DNA from: Tretioscincus oriximinensis
Taxonomy: Eukaryota; Chordata; Lepidosauria; Squamata; Gymnophthalmidae
Reading direction: 5' to 3'
DNA: 64,000 nucleotides
Assembly (NCBI GenBank): GCA_022410635.1
Contig: JAJVDF010000261.1
Location: forward strand, 1,538,281 to 1,602,280
The position numbers and the translations under genes are program-made. A model generated the notes under the pieces. It saw only the letters and a program-made list of their open reading frames with translations, did not search any database and was not told the DNA's origin. Position 1 is the first letter of the stretch; the number at the start of each line of letters is the position of its first letter. Below are positions 10,644-22,600 of this stretch, in pieces.

Positions 10644-13600
10644 CTAAAATAAAAACAAATTTAACATAATTAGAAAAAAGAGCTGGACACACAAAATATG
10701 TTTAGAAGTGATTGCTGAGATCACAGTAAAGGTTTCTTAGAAGGTAAAAGGGAAGAATTGTTATATTATATGTGACTTCCTTAAAACCTCATAAAAGTCA
10801 TAGCAGTTAAATATGCAACAGTGGACTTCTCTGTTGACTGTTAACAGACTTGACAATTAACTCCAAGTTTGAGGGGGTATTGTTGCCCCCCTCAAACTTG
10901 GAATGCAAGATATTTGGTGGTAGCTTTCACTTTTTGAAATCTGGAGTTCTGAAGTCCAGTTATACCGTTTCCAAAAGCACGACAGCCGCCATATGCCATT
11001 ATGCATACATTCCATGATTGTGTGATGCCACAAGCTGCTGCCCAGGCTACATGGGACCTCGACAGTCCCTGGCCTCTAACTGCACTTTGTGATTTGAGGA
11101 ACACCCTGAGATCATGTGTGTGCAATACTAAATCACTGCAACAGAGAGATTGGTTCATTGAGTCCAGACTGCTGTCTGCTCCACATCTTCTCTTTAAGGA
11201 TCTTTCTTCTTCTTATCAGAAGCAAAGTAGATTGCCCCACAATCTGTGAATCATGCATTTTAATTTTGTATAAAATGAAAAGAAGAAAAAGCCAGGAGGA
11301 ATCTGAAGATACACAGCTTCTAATTTCACAGATTGGCTGTGCAACATACTCACTTGTGCAGCATAATTGAGATGCATTTGCTTACCAGATCTTCAAAATC
11401 ACCAGGTTCATCTACTGCTTCCGGTATTTCCATGGGCTTCTCTTTAGGAGACAAAAACTGTAAAAACAAGTTTAAATATAAACAATAATCAATTTTTTTC
11501 CAAAATTTGTAATCAATAGATACAACATTAATAGCAAGAGTTGAGTAACAATTACATTACATAGTATCTTTAAAATATATGAAAAAAGTTTGCTAGAGGG
11601 TAAGTAACTGCAGTGTAGTATAAAGAAACCTAATTATAACACAAAAGAATATATATTTTTTTTAAAAAAAGAATATATAGGTGTAGCCACAGCAAGCTAG
11701 ACAGAGATGATATCCCAACCTCTAATTTTTTTACTGGAATGCAACATACCTCTTCTTAAACATTGAGGCACAAATGGCACAACTCTTCTTATACATTGAG
11801 GCACAAATGGCACAACCCATTCTCAAAGCCCTGTATTGGCCATGGCTCCTTTAAATTTTCCAAGCCTAGAAGCTGAGCCTTGGGGGCGGGGCTTGGAATA
11901 TAAAGGGAGGTGTGAGGGAGAGTTAATCTTGTTGTTGTTGATGGATATAGAGTTAAATAGTTGATGTGAGAGATTGTTTGAGCGTGTGACCAAACAATTC
12001 AAATAAAACTGGTTCTCTGCCAAGAGTGTGAAAATAAATAAAGAAACACCAAAGATGGATACAGAACTGCTGGGGTGGTAGGGAGAGAAAAGGGAGCACT
12101 GGAGAAGACTTTAAATGTAGGCAAACAGAGAGGGATTCCGTTGCCAAAGACCTTGTGAAGTGCCAGTACCTTTTGCCCTAACCCAGTGTAGTTAATTTAT
12201 ATCGTTGGTTTTCTTTGAGTTTGAGTGTCACCTGTTACTTTGTTTTAAAAAAGCTGTTTTTGTGTTTTAAAACAGAGAAGTCTTTATTATTTAGCATAAC
12301 AGAGTAAAGGGGCTCATTCTGGTTACATTTTCACTCCATAATTTTGGTTTCATCTTGAGAGGAGTGGTTGCAGCCTACCTGAAGTTATAAACCCTTATTC
12401 CAGATTTATTTTACCCTTCCTATCTTACTGATCCTATCTACACACATATAAAATCCGAGTGCCTTATTCATATTAAAGACCATTAATAAGAGGGGACTGT
12501 GTTCAAAAACCATACTGATGAATAAATTTATAAAAGAAGAACATATACACAGTCTTAGCCCCCGCTCGGTTTCGGTACAGCACCATTTACTGGCCTCAGT
12601 TCTAGCCAACTCAGCTATTTGAAAGAAAGTAGATCTGAAATGTACATTTCAAGTAGATTCAAGATTACTGCCACTAATCTAGTGGGGAAGGTAGAATAGA
12701 TGTAAGCCTTCGAGCATAAATTAACTTTGTAAGCCACTTTGCATCACATTGGGTGAGAAAGGTGGGGTATAAAAAACAGATTCCTCTCCTTCTTCTTCCC
12801 ACCCAGTCGCCTTGAACCAGAGTCAGATCAGGAGGCACCAGGCGGGTGACCTCATGGCCTTTCTGCTGGTTCCACGAAAACTCCAAACGTGTCTCGACAG
12901 TGTTGTAATGGCAGATTGCAACACATTTGGTTAGATTCCAGGAGATTCTAAAGCAAAGACGGAGCTATGTTAAGTGGGGAAAAACATTCCCTTCCTTGTC
13001 TAGTAAGGGGATTTGAGAGAATGACAAAGGCCACAGATATTTTTTACTCCAGCATGTCGCTCCTAACAAACCATTCCAAAGTTGCATTGTCTCCTTTTAT
13101 ATATGCCAGTTGGACAACTACTTATTTTCCCTGGCCAAAAAATGGTATTCCTAAATGAAGCAGAAGATAGGACCTGATAGCCTAACGCGGTCCTTCCGAT
13201 TCCACTTCGGATAAAAAGAACCTCATGAAACATTAGATGTAGTGCATAATAATCCTTCACACAAACAGCTTGTCTATTTTTCATAGAGTCCGAAATTCAC
13301 CTGCCAAGACATCAAAATCAAAGTCAAGGTATAATTTCCAATTACTGCACTGAAAGTCAGCATGAAGAATTATGGCAACACATCAAATATAAACAATACA
13401 AATCTTTTCAGGCCATAAGGTATCTAAATTCTGGTTAAACAAATGGAACACTCATATAAAGATTTAGCTGAGGTTATTCTTGGCTTAACATCTAGCATAA
13501 GCTACATATGAAAGTGCAGCTTCACCTGATTTCAAACCAGAGCTTAGTTAGCGCATGGAAGCAATTTTTAAAATGTATTACTCATCAAATATTTATTACC

Positions 13601-16600
13601 CATAGGATCCTCCTTATACAAACTATTTTGTTTCAGCAGAACATAGGTCTAAAAGTTTTGAGGACGCGTCAATAGGAAAATATGAAATATAAACCATAAA
13701 AAGGTAGATATATTAATTCCAATGCATGCATATACCCTATTAAATCAACTACATTAAAGAAATTGTAATTTCACTCTTCAGTTGTTCAGAGTCTGTATTA
13801 GCTTTTGATACCCAGGAAATTGCCTGATTTAATTCTTTGCACTACTTAGATTTTAAGTAGTGCAACTCATAGCAGCACAGACCAAGAGTATTTGCTTTAT
13901 CTTCACTCAATACATCTAGCTATAATGGGACTAGAAAATCAAGTCAGCAAGAAGCTCTCTTCCCAGATCCCAAAATAAATCTTCCTTGTGCTAATGTTAT
14001 GTATATACACTTATCAGTTTCCGTCAGGTTCCAGGCTTACGTGTGAAAGTAAATCTGTCTCGGTTACACTGTGGGATGACCTAATTAATGAAAGGATATA
14101 AGCTGTACAATTTTATTGATTCTTAGATATTTGATATTTTCAGTCCTGTTGGCCACAGAATCCTTCTGTGAAGGCTGCCTGAAGTAGATGTTAGCTACAC
14201 CTGGGCATTGATTATGAATGTATTTAAATGCCTCATTCCAGAGGGGTCAATTTCAGAGAAATAGCCGTGTTAGTCTAGTAGAAAGCCCAGTAAAGGAGCT
14301 AGCAGCACTTTGAGACTAACTTGAGAAAAGTGGATGGCATAAGCCTTCGTAGACACGCCCACTTCTTCACATGTGTCTACGAAAGCATATACCACCCACG
14401 TTTCTCAAGTTAGTCTCAAAGTGCTGCTAGCTCCTTTGCTGGTCATTCCAGAGGGTGATTCTGGGAAGATACTTTTTATTCCTTAGCTATTCCCACAGGA
14501 TTTTATTTTCCCTCTAAAAATATTTTCTACTATCTAAAAGAAATAATTCTAGATGGCTTTTTGGCTTGAAGTGGCATCTATAGATGGGGTATTGCTCGTC
14601 AACAATAACAAGTGTTTATTATAAAAGCCCAGATATCCACTAACTTCACGGAACTGACAGTAGCAACAGTAACAGCCCAAATGTGTGCAGGGTACAGCAG
14701 TGCTGTTGTGCTGACACCAGGGCCTGCTGGGAAGTGTAGTCTGAGCAACAGGCAGTCTCTTCTGCCCAACCTGAGAAGGGTCTGCCCTGCTGACTACAGC
14801 TCCCTGCCTGCAACACAGCTAGCCCTGGGAGGGATGATGCTTCTTTAACAAATCAACGCCCAACCCAACCCACCCATGAAAACATATTTTCTGCTTACAG
14901 AAAGATGGCTGTGGGGGCTGTCTATATAGAGCTGTTGCTGTTGTTCAGTATTCAGACATGCCCAACTTTCAGGAACTGGTCATGCCTCCCTGGCCAAACT
15001 CATAACATTGTCCAACCACTTCATTTTCAGTGCCCCCCTTTTCCTTTTGCCTTCAGTTTTTCCCAGGATCGGGATCTCTTCCAGTGAGTCCTGGCTTCTC
15101 ATTATATTTTCCTTTAGTACTGACTGATTTGATCTCCTTTCTGTCCAAATGTCTTCTCCAGTAATCCAGTTCAAAAGCATCAATTCTTTGGCACTTAGCC
15201 TTTGTCAGTAAAGTGTTGTTTTTACTTTTTAGTACGCACTTATTTCTCATTTGGAGTGTATGTATTTCATGATGTATTGTGTTATATTCTGATTGATGTA
15301 TTATTATATTTGACTTATGTATTGCCTTAATTCACAAGACAATATGTAAATATAGCAAGNAAATAAGAAAAAATTGGTGCTTTACTTTACATCACTATCC
15401 GAGCTGCAGGCAAACACTAGTCTACAAATAATGGAACTTAAGGCAGCTTGGATGTCATGGCCATTGTAGCAGAAATTATCACAAAGCTGCAAAGGTTATA
15501 TAGCAGAAGAAATTGTTCCGTTTCAATACATCATGCCTTGTGTGTGCTCCTCTTTGACAGCGTGGATGTAACGCCATTATTGTACAAGCAATTCTGAAGC
15601 AAAATGAACTTGTCAGATATAAAAGCTTTTTTTTCCTAGAGAAGAAAATCTCATTTTACATAGTTAATTAAGGCAAAATGCTATTTCTGAAACTACACAT
15701 TTGCTCCGAAGTCTCCAGAATGGCACCAAATTAGATGTAAACATCAAATCTACGTCTTAAGGACAGTGAGGGAGGAAATTTGCTCAGCCACAGAATTAAA
15801 TTTTCTATATTCCATCAAGGAAACACTAAGTACCAGCAACTGACTTTTATATTTGCTTGTCAAGATCTTGCATAATATAGTAGGTTGCTGAATATGGTAA
15901 ATCAGGAGATACAATGGCTAGAGTACCAGTGGAGTAAATCCTTGTGTGAATCTGACCAGAGATAAGAGCACAACATTGTGTCTACCATGTGGCAGTGGTG
16001 GTGGCAAATAAGACTTTCTTCTCCACCTCTGTGGCCATTCTTCAGGGATGTTCTCGTTCATCTGAATCTTTTCCAGTGAGTCCAGTCTTCTTAGTATATG
16101 GCAAATTAATGCTATACTTCTTATTAATACTATACTGCCATTCAACAAAATATTCTATCTATGCCACTTTCATATACAAAGTTACAAGGCATTACAGTAT
16201 AGTTTTTAAGAGTCACAGAGAGTCGACTAATCAAGTTGGGTGTATTCAGAGCAGTGTGTGGTCCTATTTCTTTGAATAATTACTTTTAAATGTTGTGCTC
16301 TTAGAAAGTGAACAAAGTTTGCAAGGGTTCAGCCAAAATTTCCTCGATCATCACAGGAAAAAGTAGCTTTTATATCCCACTTTTCTCAACCCAAAGGGAA
16401 TCAAAGCAGCTTACTTAGCCTTCTGTTTTTCTCTTCACAACAGCCACCTTGTGAAGTAGGTGAGGCTGAGAGAGCTCTGAAGAACTATTACCAAGGATTT
16501 TTGTGGAGGAGTGCAGAATCAAACCAGGAGACCTCTAGGTAAAAGTTTGACCAGACTGCCTCTCAGTGGGGAATTTTGCTCAACAACTTGAAAACTCTTA

Positions 16601-19600
16601 TATGGAGCTCCTCAGGGACATTTTTGCCCCCAGTACTGGCTGATATCTATATGATGCTGACAGAAATCATGTGGCGTGAGATACACTAAAGTCACCCAAC
16701 TACCTCTGTTCAGTTCTTCTGTCAAGGAATGTAGTGAGGCTACTTGTTAGCTGCTTAAAGACATTAATGAGCTGGATGTAGTCCATTGAAATTCAATCCA
16801 AATAAAATGGAGGCACTACGACTAGGAAGTTACAACTCCATTGATTTCGGATGAAGTTACTTTGTCTCAAAAAGAACAGGTGCGTGATATGGGGATACTT
16901 CTAGTTTTATCACTATCACTTAAGATTCAGATGTCAGCAGTAACTAGGACTGCTTATGAACACCTTTCACTGCTTTTCCATCTTTTATGACCATCTTCTT
17001 CATTGCAGTCTAAACTGCAATGCGCTCTTGCTTGAGACTATCCATTAAGACAACTCAGAGGCAGAAACTTCTGCAAAATGCAATGGTTTTATTACTGATG
17101 GGAACATCTAGCTGGGTGCATATTGCATCGGTCTTGACAGATTTTCTCTACTAGGCTTGATTCAGTTAATATTAACACAGAGAAGGAACACCTTCTTCCA
17201 TAAAGACCTGTCCATGAATTAAGCTAATAAGGCAAGACCCCTCTAGTGGCTACAAGTAGTTGTGTGAATTAGAGAAGACGACAGGCTGCAGTATAAAGTT
17301 GGGTATGAATCAAATACTTGAGACAATGTTTGTAAGGCATGTGTGTGTGTCTGAAGACAGGATGTGTAGTCTTAAAAATACCATTTTAAAGAGTCTTGTC
17401 TGATCACATCTCTCAGAGAGAGAAAATTATTGTTCACAGATACCTTTTTGGCATCTTCTGCTGTTAGAAGGCTTCCTTCACTTTCTTCTTTGGTGATTAA
17501 AGAAATTCCATCTAGAAATAACAAACCACACAGTTATTGCCCTGAAAAGCTCTTTTTACTTGAGAAGCTGCATGGAAAAGCATGAAGGGAAATAAACGTT
17601 CACCTGACGAAGACGAAGATGCACAATCAGCTGTTACAACTGTGCGCAAATGAACTAATCTATCTGCACAGACAATGGCTAAATAAATAACTCTTCAAAA
17701 AGACCTTTTTTAACTGAAATACTTAGAAATGAGAAAATGAACAAACGTATCCAAGCGTGTATGAAAAATTAAAGAGGAAACACTGCTACTGCTTGCGTTA
17801 ATTGGTTTAAATATGCAGAATGTTCAGATAACTTCAAATTATACTGACTTTCCTGGGGAAAATCTACCAAACAATCTGCAACAACTATAATATAGGGAAA
17901 CTTTTACGATGATGAAGAATTTGGATCCAAACAGAACTGAATTAAATTTATATTGAGCAATGTTTTATTAACAAAGAAATAGATTTAAACGTGTTCCTCT
18001 ACTGTGTTTAAATTTATAGTTTAACAATGATACTGCAAAAAACTTTATTTGAATTATAGCTGGATTGTGGCTGCCTCTAGTTGGGGAGATAAATCCTTTT
18101 GCTTCTTCAGTTTGCACAACTGGGTTAGGAAAGGAATTCTAATTTACTCCCTTATTATTGATTTATTTTGTTGCTTTTGCTGTAGACAAATAAGGCTGCA
18201 CACTGGAGATTTCTGGAAACTTTGGAGAAACCTTTACGAAACTTTGTTTTCAGCAAAATACATAATTCTCTCTCATTTGATACCAGAGTTGAACTATTTT
18301 GTTTTTATTAACTGCTCTATGTGATAAGAAATACTTCCAGATATGAATGAAGGCAATCAGAAGTCTGAATTGACTGTGATAGTACTACATGGATTTACTA
18401 CAATATAACTTAACTCCTATGAAAATGTCAGTGAAGTGCAGAGATGCCATATTTGTATCATATAACAATGATTTCTACCCCCATAAAATCCTTTCTAAGG
18501 TAGGAACTACTAGGGTTAATTTTTTTATATAATTTGCCTTACTTATATTATCCCATAGAGCGAATAGCAAGTTTAGTTAGTGAGCACGTTAGGGAGGCAG
18601 TTGAGGCACAGGCAGTGATGGGCTGGATGGGGAACAACAAATTAAAGCTGAATCCAGACAAGACAGAGGTGTGTCAAAAGGTCCAGAGTCCAGGAAGTTA
18701 GAGGTACCCACTTCTTGATGGGGTTATTTTGTCCCAGAAAGATCACAATCTGGGGGTTCTTTTGGATTTGTCTTTTACTTGAGGCTCACGTGGCAGCAAC
18801 AGCCAGGCGAACCTACCTCCATTTCCAACTAGTTCGCCAGCTTCGGCCATTCCTGGATAGAGATAATTTGACCACAGTAATCCATGCTCCGGTAACCTCC
18901 AGGCATGATTACTGTAATGCGCTCTATATAGGGCTACTCTTGAAAATGGTCCGGAAGTTGGAAGTAGTGCAGAATGCAGCAGCTCAACTGCTGATGGGAG
19001 TTTCTGGATGGACACACATCATGTCAATCCTTAAAGATCTGCATTAGTTGCCTATTCGCTACTGGGCCCAATTCAAAGTGTTGATGTTATCACACAAAGC
19101 CCTAAACAGCCTAGGCCCTGGCTATCTGAAGGAGCGCCTTCTCCCATATAGACCTGCCCGTGCACTAAGATCTTAAGGAGAGGATCGTCTGGTAGTTTGA
19201 AGGAGGTCCTTCTCCATGGTCACTCCCACACTCTGGAATAGCCTCCCTCTAGAGGCTCACCAGGCGCCTGCATTGTACATTTCGGCATCTGGTAAAAATA
19301 TACCTGTTCACCCAGGCTTCTGACTCCTAAATATTGAAGCTCCCTCTGCATTCTGTCCTTCAAGGGAGCGTGGCTGGGTTACAGGGTGTAGGGAGGGAAG
19401 GTGGGAGGGTATGGATCTTTTTAAACATTTTATGAATGTGTTATTTTGTGTTGTTTTCTTGTTCTTTTGTTATCCGGCCTGGGACCACTAGTGAAGGGCG
19501 GGAGATAAATCATTTTAAATAAAGAGTTATCTCTAGTTTCCCTGCCTTCTTTAAAGGAGGAAAGTGCTTTTGCCTCAAACAGAATATTCCATTTTAGATG

Positions 19601-22600
19601 GACTGCTTGTTTTACTTTTGATTTCATGTTATAAAGAAAGCACCTGTAAGTAACTGAATTCTAGGATGAGATGTCATCAGTTTACCCTCTTATAATTCAT
19701 TTCAGCTTTCAGATAGTAAGCAGCTCTAGTGAGGAACACATTTTAAGATTGCTGATTTTCTGATTTGGGGCAGAATTTAGCATCCAATACACGCAAATTT
19801 GAGGCCTAGTAATAACCCAACAGTAATGACATCAGCTGCTGTCCTTCATTTGGATCAAGAGATTTACAACATTTGGAAGGTCAAATCCTAATGATATTAC
19901 AATATCTGCAGTCACAGCAAGCAAAAGCAGGCATGACAAATTGNAAACTCACTTTTAAGTTCCCCAATATGTTTATAAATTTTGCTTAAAATGTATTTTC
20001 CCTAAATATACCTTGCTAAGTTATAGGCACATCATATGCATCAGTGTCTCTCTTATTTCATAAAAATAGTAATCTCTTGCAAAAAGGAGAGTTAACAGCC
20101 ATTCATATTAGCACGAAAAAAATGAATTTTAAAAGGTTGGAATGTTTTCAGATCCAATATCTGAAGGGAAAAAGGGGGAACAGGCGAGAAGTTTAGAATA
20201 ATAATAAAAAGAACTGAAAAAAGAACTGTTGTTAGAGAAAAAAGGTACTTGGCTACATGGAGGGATCAAGCACTTATTAGTGTCCACAAATCTAGATTTT
20301 GACTATGTTGGATTTCCCCCCTCTTTTGTCTCTCTTCAGATAACACAGACTACTTTAATTAAATTTCAGAGAAATAGCCATGTTAGTCTAGTAGAAAGTT
20401 CAGCAAAGGAGCTAGTAGCACTTTGAGGCTAACTTGAGAAACGTGGGTGACATAAGCTTTCGTAGACACATCTGAAGAATAAGACGTGTCTATGAAAGCT
20501 TATGCCACCCACGTTTCTCAAGTTAGCCTCAAAGTGCTACTAGCTCCTTTGCTGTACTTTAATTAACATGCACAAGGTAACATGACTGAACATTTTCTCT
20601 AAAATCAAGAATTTGGTTTGCAATCAGTATTAACAAATATTGATCTTTCCTATTCATTATACATGGCCTTTTTAATGTAGGCTGTAACAACATATGAGAG
20701 GAGAAATTAATCAACAATTGCTGAACAATATGTCATTGGTAATTATATACTGCTCAAAATAATTAAGGGAACACTTTAACATAACAGTGTAACACCAAGT
20801 GTTCCCTTCATTGTTTTGAGCAGTTTTGAGTATAAAGATTTTATAATTCACTAGTTACACAGACATTACATTGCCTTCTTTGTCTATCTATATCAGTTAC
20901 TCCTTTTTGGAAGCAGCTGCTTAGAATATGTAGTTCAAATATGTCTGTTATTTATTTGTGCCCTTGCTCTTTTCAAGGTGCAAGAAAAATTGGAAGCATT
21001 CCAGATCTGTCCCTGCATTTTGGAGGAAAGCACATTGCTATCTATTTAGATTTTAGACTGTAGAGAAAAAGGATACAAGTCAGCATTCTTTTATCTAATT
21101 TATTTGGAGATCCACATTCAAGTGCCTTGTGCACCATAGACTAAATACAATTTGACCTACCTTGTATAATAATCTCCCAGAAATCAGTTAAATGTGTATC
21201 TTCTACCTTCTTTTTCAAGGCCTCCAGAAAACCATTAAAGCATTTTGCTTCTGACAACTGAAACAATAATGATAACAATCAACACTAAGAAATCAAAGTC
21301 AGACTGATGCCTTTGGAAGCATATCTCTATTTTTGTATGCAGTTTGAAAAATATAATTCTACAACTTTAAAACACCTTCCCAGAGTGAAAAAACCTGCAT
21401 AAATCTGGCCAATACTATATATAAAATATAGACAGGGATTAAAAATAAGTGGAATACCAAACCATCCTCTACAAATTGTACACATTTACACAAGAAACAA
21501 TATTTGCACATAAAGATCCTAGAAATTCAACACCAAAAACACAAGAACAAAAAGGATGGCAAAATGCCTCCAAACAATCTTTCAAACCTAGGAAATCCAG
21601 CAAAGGAGCTAACAGCACTTTGAGACTAACTCCTTTGCTGGACTTTCTGCTAGACTAACACGGCTATTTCTCTGAAATTGACAACCTAGGAAAATGAGAA
21701 TAAAAAGAGCTCCTTGTTTTTATTAATTAATTAATTAATTTGTACTTGTATCCCGCTCTATACCCGAAAGTCTCAGGACGGCCAACGATAGGGTAGTGCA
21801 TAGCTTTTGTTGCTTTCTCCACAACAGACACCCTGTGGAGTAGGTAGGGCTGAGAGAGTGTGACTGGCCCAAGGTCACCCAGCTGGTTTTCATGGAGCAG
21901 TGGGGAATCGAACTGGGAGACTACCAGGTTCGAGTCGAACACTCTAATCACTACACCAAACTGGCTTTATACTTATACCCTGCTCTAAATCTGAAGGTCT
22001 CAGGGCTGCCAACAATAAAAATAACAATACAAAATGGGCATATTAAAACATTTTCAAAGTGATCGAGGTAAGAAAAAATCTTAAACACACACATACATTA
22101 ATAACATTTGTTCTGGCAGTGAATAAGTAAAAAGGAGAAAAGAAATTGCAACGGTAAAAATCAGACTCCATGTTAAGGATCCACGAGGAAAACAACTGAT
22201 TTGGGGTTTTCGAGTTATTGATTGAACAAACTTTTGTATTTACTTTAACAGGTTTTATCTGGGAATGTCATTTCCAACTATTGTCTTTCCACATGTGAGA
22301 ACTTCTCACAAAAATTAGTCCACATTTAAAAAGAACCAAAACAAACAGCTTTATGAGTTTCTAAGAGTACCATTTTAATTTAATTTAACAAATTCAGGCT
22401 TTGCCTTTTTTTGAAGAAAATACAACCTTGAATTTCAGCTACATTCGTTTCCTGCAAATATTACCTTAATAGCTTCCTCTCTGAAAACTTTGATGCATTC
22501 AATACTCTTCATATAGTACAGGTGACCCCTGTTCTCCAAAAACTGGTGGATATGACTTGTGAGCTGTTGACTAACTGAAAAAGAAGAAGATGACTGAATA

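Larger units (their letters stand above)
11458..17443 (-). other. XRCC5 intron 19
   Basis: Six-kb intron. Its recognised repeats are listed separately. The stretches 12,320-12,600, 12,800-14,230, 15,370-15,990 and 17,240-17,440 show no identifiable feature. Confidence 0.8.
17512..21160 (-). other. XRCC5 intron 18
   Basis: 3.6-kb intron with an L2 3' end, foldback copy 2 and a mariner-type MITE, listed separately. 17,512-18,580 and 19,525-20,350 show nothing I can identify. Confidence 0.8.

Noticed and set aside
18715..19047. 110-residue protein gene
   Set aside because: It is a piece of a dead L2 reverse transcriptase with stops on either side, not a host gene.
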